From positions 248,001 through 312,000 of the forward strand of contig JAAVTG010000112.1 in NCBI GenBank assembly GCA_011947345.1: a DNA stretch of 64,000 nucleotides, in the 5' to 3' direction. A program made the position numbers and the translations under genes. Positions 1 to 11,313 of the stretch are shown in pieces (position 1 is the first letter of the stretch; each line of letters starts with the position of its first letter). The notes beneath the pieces are model-generated. The model saw only the letters and a program-made list of their open reading frames with translations. It was not told the origin of the DNA and ran no database searches. Source of the stretch: Phytophthora quininea. Its lineage: Eukaryota > Oomycota > Peronosporomycetes > Peronosporales > Peronosporaceae.

Positions 1-528
1 GTCTGCTGTCGGTCGTCCGAGGAACTCCCTCTCCTAAAAGCACGAGCAATACGTAGTTAGTCGACGGATGCAAATAAAGTGTCAAAAGAAATGGTCATGC
101 TATACCGTGAGGATGTCGGTCTTGGCGACGACTTTGCGCATGGCCGCGAAGAGTTTCTGCTGCTCGGACAGCAGCGTTCTCAACCTCCGGTTGGTGCACT
201 CGGACTGAACTCGCTGGACGCTGCTGAGTACCGCCAGCGCGTGCCATTGATGCTCCATCTTCTTGTCCTCGACGTATTGCACAAAGTCGGCCATCCCGAC
301 ACGGCTCTGGTGCTGCTTGAGCAAGCACGCTAGTTCTCTCGTCAGAGCCTCTTCCTCCACCTTGAGCCTCTGAAGTTCTTCTCTTCTTCGTCGCTGGTAT
401 ATCGTGGTGTACGGCACTTCTCGGGAAGACTCGTTCACGGTTGAGACTTCACCATTGTCGAGGTTGTCGTAGATGGAGCTGAGGTGGTCTAATACTTCCG
501 ATAGCGCTTCCGTTGGTTGGTTCGCCAT
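1..528 (-). CDS. M96/START-like family protein, copy 1 (cut by window edge)
   Basis: Exon 1 runs from ATG 528 to 106 (141 codons), with a GT donor at 105-104. Exon 2 begins at 33 after a TTTTAG acceptor and continues off the left edge. Exon 1 holds an acidic N-terminus, then a basic-plus-coil stretch (YQRRRREELQRL at about residues 44-55, followed by heptad-like leucines), as in the other eight family members in this window. Identity is judged from shared architecture: coil exon, phase-0 intron, then a START-like region. Products of this type are often annotated in Phytophthora as the M96 mating-specific family; that name is from memory and the molecular role is unknown. Exon 1 is very close to copies 2 and 3 (11.9-17.2 kb). 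No lesion is visible in the part present. Confidence 0.7.
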
Positions 529-1064
529 GGTGGCTGCGCACCAAATGTGATAGTGTCATGGTGAAGTGATTCCTATGCGCTCAGCCTCGTGCTGAGTGAG
601 AGGCCACGCGTAAACCATCCACAGGAACAGGCTCTTTAAAGTCTCCGTCGGCTACGTCAAACACGTATTCCGTAATCAATGTTTGTGCTGTTTCTCCACT
701 TCATATTCGCTTCTTTCGAAGCAGAATAAACAAGGGTAGTCAACAGCACTTCGGTATAGCTTTACAGCGCAAACTCTGGCTATCCCGGTCTTGTATCTCT
801 CCAGAATCCTGCTGTCATCGACGAACTTGATGTCGCTACACATTGTTTGGTAAGACGCGACGTATATCGCCACATTCCGGACGCCCATGCCAACGGGTGC
901 AGGCATGGACGTCTGGAATGTGGCATTAGTAACGACTTCAGGCACGCCAATCTCCAGCAACTCCCTAGGTTTCGTGTGTTCAAGAAGATGCACTTGATTC
1001 ACGATAGACTACACGATAGGCAAGTGGCTCAACCATAAATACAATTCAGTCTTCGTTTTGCGTG
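529..1064. other. Spacer between START-like copy 1 and Crinkler-like gene A
   Basis: About 540 bp without a confidently assigned gene. A minus-strand open stretch (676-1002, 108 codons) could be the decayed C-terminal end of the adjacent Crinkler-like gene, but I see no diagnostic motif in it. Confidence 0.4.
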
Positions 1065-2670
1065 CTACAAGTCACGGCTACACGGGCCGCAAGGCAAAGG
1101 CTTACCCGCACGTCTGCGGGGTTGGCACCCCGTATTCGTGACGCCTTTCCAGTACGGAATCAACATCAAAACTTCCCAGATTAAGAGTGTGCTGGCTGGT
1201 TTTCTTTTCTTTTCGACGTCTGGACGAGGATGGCTTGCCGAGCTCTTGTGTCGAAATATATTGAAGAGAGTCATTGCATAACTCCACCTGGCACGTAGCG
1301 ATTGCTTCAAGAGCAGCCACTCCGGCAAATATGCATCCCTTGCCGTACGTTGAAGCGCACTGACACCGACCTTGCTCGCCATGAGTGCAACCACGAACGA
1401 GCTCACCGGGAAACAACTAGTAGCCCAAGCGTTTCCCATTCTATACAGCACAGCAGTCTCGCGGTGAAGAATGCTAGCGTAGGAGCTCGTCAGATGCGTC
1501 GGGTTCGGAGCTCCATCCACTGCACTGTTCAGAATGGTTCTCACCGTCGCCGCCGGAGACAATTCAAACATGAACCTGCGACACCCTCCAGCATCGTAAT
1601 CGTTCACGCTAGCACGCGTTTTCTTCATAGCGTCCACACGCGACTCGTTATCGTTGTACAGCTAGACCACACACGGAATTCTTGTTCCGTCAAATGCAGT
1701 GTTAACTGCTTCGTAAAACAGCATTGGCGAGAGCTTCGACATACTCGCTTTTTGTCCACGAAGACATGAGAGAATGTTCGATATCGGCAGTAGCAACTTC
1801 ATCCTTGTGTGGACGTTTTCTCCGAAGCATGTCCACCGATGCACAAGACACGGTGTTCCCTTTTCCCGAGTGGCGACATAAAAATATCGATCGACGACAT
1901 GAAATCCCAGCAATCGGGTGCGTCGTGCACTCCGTCCAGACACACGACGAGTTTCTTGTCGCCGTCACACGGTAGTGTGATTGTCGATAAACTTTCCTTG
2001 GAGTACATCCGCAATTGGTTGGTCCCAAAGTCCAAGCAGCACACGTCGTTCTTGCCCCAATGAATCCACACGACATTCCACTTGTCCCGACCTAACTAAG
2101 GAAGCCGCAAAGCTCCGCGTCGCCATTGAAGTCCCCGTATCAGGAGGCCCCACAATCATCCCTCGTTTACTATTCACAATCACGTTCTCCCTTACAAACC
2201 TCCAAAGCTCTGGCATCCTTGGACGACAGCACAGCATTACATCAACTTCCGGCTGCTCTCCGCTGTTCTTTAAAAGTTCTATCGGGCAACCTCAGTACTT
2301 ATCCACTTCCTCGCTACAGCATCAGTTTCTGCTGCTGATCGCTTTTTCAAGACGACGTTCGATACAGCTACAATGAGTGCTGTTTTCAATGTTGCGCCTA
2401 GCGGACCAACTACTTCATTTGCCTCCACGGGGTTCTTCGCGCTGCGGTCTTTGTATACCTTGAGAGCGGCTGCGGGGATCGCTGCCAGAATATCGTCGGC
2501 ATATTTTTTCTTTACAGCGCCTCGGAAACGTTCGACAGTGCTTTGTTTCGTCACAGGAACCGAAGCAGAGTCGCCCAAAAGTCCACACGAGCATCGTCTC
2601 CATCCACCAACTTGAACCAAACCGTCGGCGTGATCGGCTTCTGTTCGTCCACGTTGTCGTAGATGTTCAT
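1065..2670 (-). pseudogene. Crinkler (CRN)-like effector, copy A, frame-broken
   Basis: The ATG at 2670 opens a ubiquitin-like N-terminal region typical of Crinklers (a VWFKLVDGD start, later an ALKVYKDR segment). Next comes a P-loop NTPase-like region, then a C-terminal region with the shared segments HLTSSYAS and FPVSSFVVALMASKVGVSAL (near 1400-1500). The reading frame changes at several points (about 2580, 2280, 2090, 1830, 1700); some are homopolymers, others not. The P-loop near 2140 reads GPPDTGTS, so the usual Walker-A lysine is replaced by threonine, whereas copy C keeps GPPSTGKS. Crinklers are secreted host-acting proteins that often cause cell death; that is family knowledge. No signal peptide is evident at this ATG. 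It may be a pseudogene or a gene with assembly errors; the loss of the Walker lysine favours decay. Confidence 0.55.
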
Positions 2671-2806
2671 TTTTCTGCAAATTCTCAAACATGTTGAAGT
2701 TGGGACTAAATATTGTACCAATCCAATTTGTGTAGCCATTCTGTGCAATGAAGGGCTGATACGAATGGCTGCTGCATTGTCAAATCTGTTGCGATTCCGA
2801 GGCGCC

Positions 2807-4881
2807 ATGGAGGTCGAGATGGAGAAGTTCCTGCAGCAGCATCAAGCCCAGCTAGTGGCAGCTCAAGTACCCGAGCGACTGTGGGCCGTAGCATACTACA
2901 AACTCAAGTAAGCAGCAAGAATGGCGACATTGACACATTGATGCATTGACACATATTCTTATTCTACAGACACGAAGTCTTCGATGCCGGCAATTATTTC
3001 TTCTTGGCGAGGGATGAGGACGGAAATCTGCATGCAGTGGTGCGTGACGACGTCGATCTAGCACCAGTACAGCCCAACTCGGACGAAGCTTTGTTCCTCG
3101 TGGACCACGCCTGGACGTTCACGGCCGAGCAATGTCGTCAGCAGTTGGAGGCGGTGCCGCCTCTGCTTGAGCGCATGGAGAACCTCATGCAACTTGCAGA
3201 CAGCGCAGCTACCAAGGAGGAGCGTATCGCCAAGGTTGCGGACCGGGTCTGGCGCTACGCCAACACTTATCGACTGGGCAATCTCAAGCCGGAAGAGGCC
3301 TCGGCGATCTGGTACGTGATGGACGAGGTCGGATCGGCCATTGAGCACAGCGATGCGCCCAATGTGCGCATGGCGCCGTTTTACTTTGGTGAGACACAAT
3401 GCGCGTTCTCGTTGGTGTGGACGGTGGAGGCTGTGGAAGGTGGAGACTTCCTAGCACGTGACTACTTCCCGGAGTATGCGCAGGACGAAGCAATGCACAC
3501 AGCTCTACTAGCAGCACTGTTTTACGAGCCGGGAAACAGGGATAGTTCGTATGTGGAAGAGCTGCAACAGATTGTTGCTACTCGTAAACAGGAGAACACT
3601 CTGGACAGCGCCCGTGCGAAATTCCACGCTATTGTGAGCCGTGATTTGGAGACGCCTCCAGACCCGGCGACGACGGTCTCCTCGCCATCGCTTAGGACTC
3701 TGCTGGAAGGATCGGAACCCATTCGCGTGTGCTCTGGTACGCTGCTCTCAGACCTTCGGCTTGCATCAGACTAACTTTTGTGCTTGGGTCTCTAGACTTG
3801 CAGTTGGTACACGACAACTTGACGCATCCTCGCTTTGCTCTTGTGGACAACGAGGACGAAGCTCAGGTGGTGTGGTTGACCCGTCACCTCAAGAACTTCC
3901 CTGTGTACACCACCAACGAAAACATCCAGATCATCAATCAGTTTCCAAACGAAAAGGTCCTCACCTGCAAGGATCTGCTCTACGAAATGTGCAAGCTGTA
4001 CGTCCAAACGATCCTTTGACGACTTTACTGCTATTCTAACCATTTTCTGTGGTACTTTCGACAGCCAAAACGATGGTATCCAGCCTGAATGGCTCGCAGA
4101 GACGTACAACATGACGAGTGAGTTCCCGGAACTGATCCTGCAGTTCATTACCCGCGACCTCGCTGCCGTCGAGGACAGAAATGACGACGATGAGGCAAAC
4201 CACTGGATCTGCAAGCCTTGGAACATGGCGCGCTCCATCGACACTTGCATTGCTCAGAACGCTCCGCACCTTGCGCGTCTTACTGAAACGGGACCTAAGA
4301 TTGCTTGTAAGTACATCCACCGTCCACTGCTGATCGACCAACGCAAATTCGACTTCCGCTTCCTGGTGATGGTCAAGTCGACGGAACCGTTGGAGTTGTA
4401 CTTGTGTGGTGTGTATTGGCTTCGTATCGCCAACAAGCCGTTCACGATGGACAATTTCCAAGACTTCGAGAAGCACTTTACCGTCATGAACTACTCCGAC
4501 TACGACGTGCGTATCATGGACAACACCGAATTCGTGGAGCGGTTTGACGACGAATACCCGAGCGAGGACTGGGCCAACGTGTACGCCGAAATCTGCTCGT
4601 CTATCAAGCAGTTGTTCGAGCATGCGACGGTGCAGCCTCCTCCGCTTGGTCTTGGACGCTGCAAGAAGTCTCGTGCTCTGTACGGTGTGGATGTGATGCT
4701 CTCGTGGGAAGCTGACAAGGAGACTGGCGAGGAACGTCTCCGCCCCGTGATTTTGGAGACCAACTTTCAACCTGATTGCACGCGAGCTTGCAAGTACTTC
4801 CCGCAGTTCTACAACGACCTCATGAACGTGTTGGTGCTCGACCGCCCGAATGACACGGTGCACGGTGCTACCAAGCTGTAA
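2807..4881 (+). CDS. Tubulin-tyrosine-ligase-like protein 12 (TTLL12 type)
   Basis: Four exons fit: 2807-2907, 2970-3736, 3796-3997 and 4065-4881, all with GT-AG borders. They sum to 1887 nt (628 aa), close to the size of animal TTLL12. The N-terminal half has the TTLL12 pattern (VPERLW, KLKHEVFDAG, VWRYANTYRL, the last near residue 110). The C-terminal half is the TTL ATP-grasp-like domain (KYIHRPLLIDQRKFDFRFLV, then VDVMLSWE and VILETNFQPDC). The family carries a SET-like domain followed by a TTL-like domain and is linked to tubulin and histone modification; activity of TTLL12 itself is disputed. ATG 2807 is preferred to the in-frame ATG at 2765 because it aligns with the known N-terminus. 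No frame break. It is divergent from Crinkler-like gene A, 136 bp away. Confidence 0.9.
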
Positions 4882-4991
4882 GCTTCAAAGGAAAGTCGGT
4901 TTCCCATTGCTTCGAGACCTATTTATTTGTTCTTTTTCTTCTTCTTCGTATCGATTGTACGCCAACAAAACTCACTACGTCGAACGAGCTG

Positions 4992-6239
4992 TTAATGCTT
5001 GATGGGTTTCTTCTTGAGGATCTCTTCGATGGGGTTTGCTGCAGGTGCATCTTCGTCGTTGTTGACGTACGCCATGAGGTCAAACAATAGGTCCTCTTCG
5101 GGAGACTTTCCGTCGCTCGTTCCGCCATATTCCACGGGGATGTTCTCCACCGGGATACGTTCGGACAGCGCCTCGAAGATTTTCTTCTTGCCGCGAACGA
5201 TGATCACCTTCTCTCGGGTGACGTCGTCGACCATACCTTTCACCGTATTCCAAATCATACTGAACCAGGAGGGCACGTTGATCACAAAAATGAAGGCACA
5301 ACGTTCTGGGTAGTGCTTGCCCGAGACAGAGGCCGCCTTGCGAACGTACTCGACCGCTTCGCCAGCAAAGTCGGAGATGCCGATACCATCGACATCGAGC
5401 ACCGAGATGCCCTTGCGGTTGTCGTCCTGCTCGATCACTTGCCAGAGGAACTCTGTGATCATCAGGTAGTTGTGCATAAGGTCGTCAAGAGTCAGACCCG
5501 CAGCTTTGAGCGCCTTCAAGTTGATCTTGCCAGGCTTCTCGTAGTACACAGGCTCCCCATTCTTACCGCGTTTGTGGTAGTAGTGTGGGTAGTTCTCTTT
5601 GATGATCTTGAAGTGAGGGCTCGGCTTTTCAAGAAGAGCATCAACGCCTTCTTCACGCCGCCATTCGGTGGTCTCATTATACCGTTCCAACGCTTTCTCT
5701 TCGTCGCCCTTTTCAGCAAGAATAAAGCGCATAGGTACCTTTCCATCGACCCCCAGCGCTGTCTTTGATGAGGCCGCCGCTAGGCCATTGGCACTATTTG
5801 TTGTGTGGGTTGATCCCTGGTTAACGCTTCCGTTGGCGTTGCTACTGCTTTCGGCAGCTTGTGAAAAGCGGTACTCAGTCACGATGAGCTTGAGCGAGCC
5901 GCTTTCGACAGGGCTACTAAGATCTGTGTCGTCCTCATCCATCAAAGGCTCGAAGACCGGCGGTTGGAAGAGCGCCGAGAACGGATGGTCCACCTTGACA
6001 GCCACATAGAAGGCTGGCAGCAGCACCAGTACGAGCACTACTAGCTCGCGACGAAGTCCATCTTCCATGGAGTTAAGAGCACCCCAGAGGTGGTGCGTCA
6101 GCACCGCATATACCAATGCAAACACTGGCCAAGGAATATGACGCAGCAAGTCCGACACGCGGTAGAAGACCGCCAAGCCACGGCCAACTTGCGGTGATGC
6201 CACCGGCTTCGCACTCTTGGAAGCAAGCTTTCCCACCAT
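4992..6239 (-). CDS. Sec14/CRAL-TRIO domain protein with N-terminal membrane segments
   Basis: Single-exon gene of about 415 aa, stop at 4992. Residues about 30-55 and 65-90 are hydrophobic (HIPWPVFALVYAVL; LVVLVLVLLPAFYVAV), followed by an acidic/Ser-rich linker. A CRAL-TRIO (Sec14) domain covers about 190-370: VYYEKPGKINLKAL, then a LWQVIEQDDN stretch, the GISVLDVDGIGISDFAGEAV core, and YPERCAFIFVINVPSWFSMIW. Sec14-type domains bind and exchange phosphoinositides or other lipids; the two N-terminal helices suggest a membrane-anchored lipid carrier. I chose ATG 6239; an in-frame ATG exists at 6269 but would overlap the upstream gene. The stop of that gene is only about 20 bp upstream, unusually tight even for an oomycete. 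Confidence 0.82.
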   Translation of the reverse strand: MVGKLASKSAKPVASPQVGRGLAVFYRVSDLLRHIPWPVFALVYAVLTHHLWGALNSMEDGLRRELVVLVLVLLPAFYVAVKVDHPFSALFQPPVFEPLMDEDDTDLSSPVESGSLKLIVTEYRFSQAAESSSNANGSVNQGSTHTTNSANGLAAASSKTALGVDGKVPMRFILAEKGDEEKALERYNETTEWRREEGVDALLEKPSPHFKIIKENYPHYYHKRGKNGEPVYYEKPGKINLKALKAAGLTLDDLMHNYLMITEFLWQVIEQDDNRKGISVLDVDGIGISDFAGEAVEYVRKAASVSGKHYPERCAFIFVINVPSWFSMIWNTVKGMVDDVTREKVIIVRGKKKIFEALSERIPVENIPVEYGGTSDGKSPEEDLLFDLMAYVNNDEDAPAANPIEEILKKKPIKH

Positions 6240-6259
6240 CTTTCTCGGTGCAACGCCAA

Positions 6260-7305
6260 TCAACCGCACGACGAGGGCACCGGGGCATTTTTCAAAGGAA
6301 GTTCGAACATCGATTCGGGTTCCTCTCCGTTCGGACCTGTCGGCTTGGCATGAGCCAGCATTTTCTGTTGCAGCAACGCTCCTGGCAGTACAGCCGAGGA
6401 CCCGTTCGACAACTGGAAGAAAATCTGCGCTGGCTGGATGCCACTCGCTTCCCCAGCCTTCTTGGCTTTAACACAACCTCCCGTATCTATCGCGACATTG
6501 GTGCGCTTGGCCGTGCTCTCCAACAAGCCCAGCGGCAGTGCGATCTTCTGTCCGTAATTGTACGGCGTGATGAGTTTGTTCATCATGGAGATTTGCTCCA
6601 CTCGGGGTTTGGCCGGCCAGATCTTGAACCTCAGCTCGGTGCCTTTGCCGTCACAGCAGATATACCCGCCTGTAATGTGACTTGTGGGTTTCTTAAAGTT
6701 ACTCAGTCTCTTGTTGAACATCTGCGAGTGGCGGTTCGACTCCACGACCGTAATGGCTACATTGGAGTCTCCGAAACACACTGGTCCCGGTTCATGTGTT
6801 GAGCTAAGCGGACTCTCCATCCCAGACATACTGGCCGATGTGGACAGCATGGAGGACGACGTAGAGGACACCAATTTGTCCAGCTTGTCCTTGTCCTTCT
6901 TGCTGCTCTTGGTCACCCCCACGCCGGGCGGGAGCTTGGTAAAGCACACGAACATCTCCCCGGAACGCCTCGGGGTCGGGGTCCCACGTAGCCCGTAATT
7001 CCGCCCGTCTTGTTGTTCCACACCAGTCCATGCTGGTTCACCAGCACTAGAGGCTGTCCGTACTGTACCTCGTCACCCACAGGCCGCTTGTCGTTGGGAC
7101 TGAGCACTAAGAACTCCTCTTCCGTGAACAATTGCTGTAACTTGGGTCCTAGAGGCGGTACGCAGCTCAGAATCCCGTGACGGCCATTCTTCTCGTAGTA
7201 GCCGATGCCCAGCCCTGAATCCTCGTCCGCAGAGCTGTCCACGTACGCCGAACGCGTTGCCAAGCGCAGCTTCTGGCCGTAGCGCAGCACGTGCGTGTCC
7301 GTCAT
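6260..7305 (-). CDS. Conserved-looking protein of unknown function, beta-rich
   Basis: The ATG at 7305 starts MTDTHVLRYGQKLRLATRSA. Reading continues to about 6968, where the frame shifts at a run of four G, and resumes to the stop at 6260. One added base gives 1047 nt (348 aa). The N-terminal third alternates short hydrophobic strands and polar turns, with repeats such as GQKLRLA, GQPLVLVNQHGLVW and, further on, GQKIALPLGLL. I read this as beta-trefoil-like repeats, from pattern alone. A Ser-rich, Lys-rich linker lies in the middle (SSKKDKDKLDKLVSSTSSS). I do not recognise the family. It is co-directional with, and almost abuts, the Sec14-like gene. Confidence 0.6.
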
Positions 7306-7544
7306 CGTCTCTTGCTCTTTCTGCTGAAAAGGGGGCGAATACCGCATGAGTTATTTTACCAAAAGAAGGTGAAATAAGGAATGAATATGTCCAGAACAGG
7401 GTACTCAGTTGAAGCTGTATGTACAATGTGGCGATGCCACGTCAGTACATCGCACTTTGCTTGCTCCAGCTCCGGATCCCTTGTAGGCTGTCAGTAAAGA
7501 CGACCCGATGAGGTCTGCGCACATGCTGCGTGATATTGATGGCT

Positions 7545-9845
7545 TTAGAAAGAGTACTCGGTCCCTTTGGGCGCTGTTTCTGAAGTTGTTTCTGAAGTTG
7601 AAGTGTCGTCAGATGGCTGCGATTTGTCCTTTGTTGCGTCTGTCGTCGGAGCTTCCTCCTCTTCCTCCTCGTCCTGGTCGATCTCGTCGTCCTCCTGCTC
7701 GATTGCAGACCGAGTACGACCGTTCGAATTGCCGTCATCGTCGTCCTCTTCCTGGGACTCGACGTCCTCTTCTGCGTCCTCCTCCTCTCCAGTCTCTGCC
7801 CCATCGGCGGCTGGAAGTTTCGACGCTGCGTTGCGCTCGAGGATCAGCGAGCGCTCAAACGCCAGCTCTTCGTCCTCTTCGGTCGCTGCTGTCGTTGCTG
7901 TATTGTCGGCATCCGACGCTGCCTGTGCAGTGCCGTTCCCATTGGATTTCTGTTGACCATGGGCCGATGACTTGCCCACTCCAGCAAGCTCATCCGCGTA
8001 ATCGCTCAGAGCCTGTTTCTTGAGCGTGTCGAGTCGCTTTCGCCTTGTCTCGAGTTCCGCCTTGGAACGTCCGACGAGCGCCGCAATCCGCAGTCGGATG
8101 ATCTCTCGAAGCGGCAAAAACATTTGCGTCGGGTACCAACCACCGAGTAGCGTTGGCGTCGCCTGCCTTGTGAACTGCGCTACCCACCCGCGCACTTCGT
8201 CGTCGTCGATCTCATCGATCTGGAACAGCACGTTTGCACTTGTCAGCTGCACCCCGAAGATCTCGTAGATCCTCTCGCTTCCGCCCGACATCGTGTACAC
8301 TGTAGATGTCGAGCCAGCCGTGACACTACCGTCGTCTGCTGTCTCATCGCTCGCGTCGCCACCTTCAGGCTCTTTATCGTTGTCAGAATCAGCAGAGTTT
8401 ATCGCCGAAGACTCGGGGCTCCCACGTGGTGTCGGAGCTGAGGAACCGGCTGGGGTGGGTTCCACAAGATATGATCGACGTGTTTCGCCACGCGTAAATC
8501 GTTCCTTCCGTCGCCGTTTAACGGCCTGGGCGTTCTCGAGCGCGGTAGTTTGAGTGACTTTGACAATCCGTGGACCTTTGTGTGTGCTTTCACCGTTACT
8601 GTTCGTTGAATGATACGCAACGAACTTCTTGGTGCGTTTTCGACTGGCATGTGTGACTTTTGAGTGCACAAGCTCGCGGTTATTGCGCAGCTCAACGACT
8701 TGGTAGCGCGATGCGGTCTCTGAGACTTCGGGTTTTCGAGGATCATAGCCCATTCGAATCCATGAACCACGCCACGGCCCATCTACAAACACGTAGCAGA
8801 GCCTCCGCAACAACCGCCTTGCTGCGCGTCTCTCCAACGCATCTAGTCCGTCAAACAGCTTCGATCGTAGCCAAATGGGCTTTCGTTCCAATTTACTCTC
8901 CAGCACTCGCATCACGTGCGCGTCCACACCGTTATCGTCAATACCGACAGGCCTCCTCCTAAGAACCGGATGCTCTGGTTTGGGTCCTGCAGGTGCCGGA
9001 ACATCGTCATGGAAATTCAGATATGACATGGTCGTGGACGGCTTCTTGGCAGCAGTCGTCGGCTGGTATCCTGTCTTCTGACGGAACTCATACTTCAGCG
9101 GCAGATCTACTTTCGAGAAAACCTCTGGGATCAATTCCAATTGAGGCTCGCTCTCTACGTCCAGATACGGCCGCAAACGCGCCTGTAGTTCCAGTTGCCT
9201 CCTCGACGGCTTGGACAGCGGTGCTGCATCCATTGCATTCATTACCATAGACGTCTCTGGCTCTTCTTCAGTCACTGTAAGTGCGTCATCGGCTGGCACA
9301 GACGTCGGGTAGAACGGTCTCGCCGTCAAGTACTGGAAATCGGCCATGCCTTCGCACACGTACTTCTCTTTAATAAGACCCACCACCTCTGTCTTTAGCC
9401 TGGATCCATCTGACGCAATTGCCATTGTGCAATTGCTGTCGTTGTCTTCTATTGCGACAGTTCTCGTCCTCTTTGGCCGTGACCTCTTGACTCTCATCAG
9501 GATCATCTGCGTCTTGGTCAAGTCTGCGAACAGCGGTTTGCAGGACGGCTCGGTCGGGCGTAGCTTGACTGGCAGGAACTGACTCTTGATTTCGTGCGCC
9601 TGCTGCAGATTGTGCAGGCCGCCCACCGTCTCCAGCACTTTATTCATGTTGGAGCCGTAGACTGGCAGCTCTACGCCTACAAGCGAGCGAACGCCATCGC
9701 TGTGGAGATTGAGACGGTGCGACACAGTCGGTGGGTGCGTCGACTTGGTGCTGGGCGAAACTGGGCCGCTGAAAGACTCTGTGGGCGTCGCAATACCTGC
9801 CGAGGCGATGTCTTCCGAGCCGGCCATGAGTTGCTCGTCCGCCAT
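7545..9845 (-). CDS. Transcription factor IIIC subunit 5 (GTF3C5/Tfc1-like)
   Basis: Single-exon 766-aa protein starting at ATG 9845. Features of the tau95/TFIIIC63 family: a conserved N-terminal part with VELPVYGSNMNKVLETVGG (about 53-72), FQYLTARPF (about 170), the LRRRPVGIDDN segment, and the hallmark FVDGPWRGSWIRMGYDPRKP (about 340-360). Known members bind the A box of tRNA genes and bridge to TFIIIB during RNA polymerase III recruitment. The C-terminal about 150 residues are strongly acidic (long Glu/Asp runs), again usual for this subunit. No frame break despite its length. Confidence 0.85.
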   Translation of the reverse strand: MADEQLMAGSEDIASAGIATPTESFSGPVSPSTKSTHPPTVSHRLNLHSDGVRSLVGVELPVYGSNMNKVLETVGGLHNLQQAHEIKSQFLPVKLRPTEPSCKPLFADLTKTQMILMRVKRSRPKRTRTVAIEDNDSNCTMAIASDGSRLKTEVVGLIKEKYVCEGMADFQYLTARPFYPTSVPADDALTVTEEEPETSMVMNAMDAAPLSKPSRRQLELQARLRPYLDVESEPQLELIPEVFSKVDLPLKYEFRQKTGYQPTTAAKKPSTTMSYLNFHDDVPAPAGPKPEHPVLRRRPVGIDDNGVDAHVMRVLESKLERKPIWLRSKLFDGLDALERRAARRLLRRLCYVFVDGPWRGSWIRMGYDPRKPEVSETASRYQVVELRNNRELVHSKVTHASRKRTKKFVAYHSTNSNGESTHKGPRIVKVTQTTALENAQAVKRRRKERFTRGETRRSYLVEPTPAGSSAPTPRGSPESSAINSADSDNDKEPEGGDASDETADDGSVTAGSTSTVYTMSGGSERIYEIFGVQLTSANVLFQIDEIDDDEVRGWVAQFTRQATPTLLGGWYPTQMFLPLREIIRLRIAALVGRSKAELETRRKRLDTLKKQALSDYADELAGVGKSSAHGQQKSNGNGTAQAASDADNTATTAATEEDEELAFERSLILERNAASKLPAADGAETGEEEDAEEDVESQEEDDDDGNSNGRTRSAIEQEDDEIDQDEEEEEEAPTTDATKDKSQPSDDTSTSETTSETAPKGTEYSF

Positions 9846-10102
9846 TAGCTTTGGTAACGGACCTAATTTGGGTAAGCACTAATAAGAAAAAGAGTATACT
9901 CAAATTATGTCTTGAATAAATTATAGACTACAAATGGTTTCACAAATTGACCACTGAAAATGCACAAGGCAACTTGGGGAAACCCCAGGCAACCAGTACG
10001 AATAGCAGCCTGCTGATACATGTACATATCAACACGCACTCCTCCCTTGACCATTGCTCCTTGTTCTTCCTTCCGTTGCAACTTCACGACTCAAATTGTG
10101 AC

Positions 10103-11313
10103 TCAAAAGTCCTGGAACTCGTCTGCTCGAGTGGCTGGCCCAGAGCAGTCGTCGCGTCGCACGCGCTTGACGAAATCGCCCGATTGCAGGCGCAGCGAGG
10201 CCACCGGCGCGCTGGTGAAGTCGTCGTCGAAGTTGTCGGTGCAATCGCGGCCGCGACACACGGGCACAATGGGCGGCGTCACTTGGCACTGGATGAGTTC
10301 GTCCCAATCCAGCGACGCTTGGAAGAACGGGTGCTGCATGGCCTGCTCGGCCGTCAATCTTCTGGCCGGGTTCACGCACAGCAAGCCCTTCATCAACGAC
10401 AATGCGTGACCAGAAAGATACGGCGGATACCACACGCGACCTTGCTCGATCATCCGAAAGAGGCGTCCCATGTCGTCGCATTGAAAGGGAGGAGAACCGG
10501 TCAGCAGTTCGTACATGAAGCAGCCGAAGGACCACATGTCCGTCTCGATGCCGTGGCCGTCCTTCTTGGCCATCTCGGGTGACAAATATTCGGGAGATCC
10601 ACAGAATGAATAGGTGCGCTGACCCGGGTGCATCTCCTGCTTGGCGAAGCCAAAGTCGGCGAGCTTGACGTGTCCTTGGGCGTCCAGCAGCACGTTCTCG
10701 GGTTTGAGGTCACGGTACACGACACCGTTGGCGTGCAGCTCTCGCAATGCCGCCAGTACTTCTGCAGCGTAGAATCTAGCGGCGTCTTCGTCGAACTTTT
10801 GGTTGAGCTGCTGTTGCAGGTGGTAGAAGAGCTCTCCACCTTGACAGTATTCGAGCACGAAATTGAGGTCGCGGTCGGTCTGGAAGGCCGAGTAGAGCTT
10901 GACGATGAACGGGTGGCCGCCCAGCTTCTCCAGCACCTTCTTCTCCGTGAGCGTGTGCACCACTTGCTTGCGCTGCAGTAGTTTACTCTTGTCCAGCGTC
11001 TTGACGACGAACATGCCGTGGGTGCCGCTGTGGGTGGCCAGCGCCACCTGGCGGGCGAAAGTGCCACGACCAATGACCTTGAGCAGCTTTAGGTCGTGCG
11101 GGTCGATAGCTGCAGCGATGTCACCCTTGGGACTGACTGAGGGTGGCAATTCCCGGCCCGAGTGGCCGTGGGGGTCTTGAGGTCGTCGGCCACTTTGGCC
11201 ACACCGTCCAGCGATCGCACCGGCGACAGCGGGCGTTTCTTGACGGCGCCTGAGGACTGGGACGTCTCGACGGTCAAGTCGCCGAGCGAGGCTATCGGCA
11301 GCACCGCCGCCAT
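10103..11313 (-). CDS. AGC-group Ser/Thr protein kinase
   Basis: Catalytic domain with GRGTFARQV glycine loop, VVKTLDK (ATP lysine), VVYRDLKPENVLL catalytic loop, LADFGFAKQ, and the AGC-type activation segment TYSFCGSPEYLSPEM. The C-tail has NFDDDFTSAP and the protein ends in DEFQDF, a truncated FxxF hydrophobic motif as in PKA catalytic subunits. ATG 11313 opens an N-terminal extension (MAAVLPIASLGDLTVETSQ) that is one frame away from the kinase domain. The break is near 11152 at GGG; adding one base makes 1212 nt (403 aa). An alternative is a weak intron, from a GTGTGG donor near 11210 to a CTCAG acceptor near 11131, which would also be in frame. Likely a cAMP- or lipid-regulated AGC kinase; the subfamily is unresolved. 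Confidence 0.85.

Noticed and set aside
4036..4863. 275-codon open frame on the minus strand
   Set aside because: Exact shadow of the TTLL12 exon 4; no conserved motif and Val/His-rich composition typical of antisense frames.
6116..6802. 228-codon plus-strand open frame
   Set aside because: Antisense of the Sec14-like gene and its neighbour; no recognisable domain.
9947..10582. 211-codon plus-strand open frame
   Set aside because: Antisense of the AGC kinase 3' part; Arg/His-rich shadow.
10501..11073. 190-codon Ser/Arg-rich minus-strand open frame
   Set aside because: Alternative frame of the kinase domain; repetitive Ser/Arg/Cys composition.
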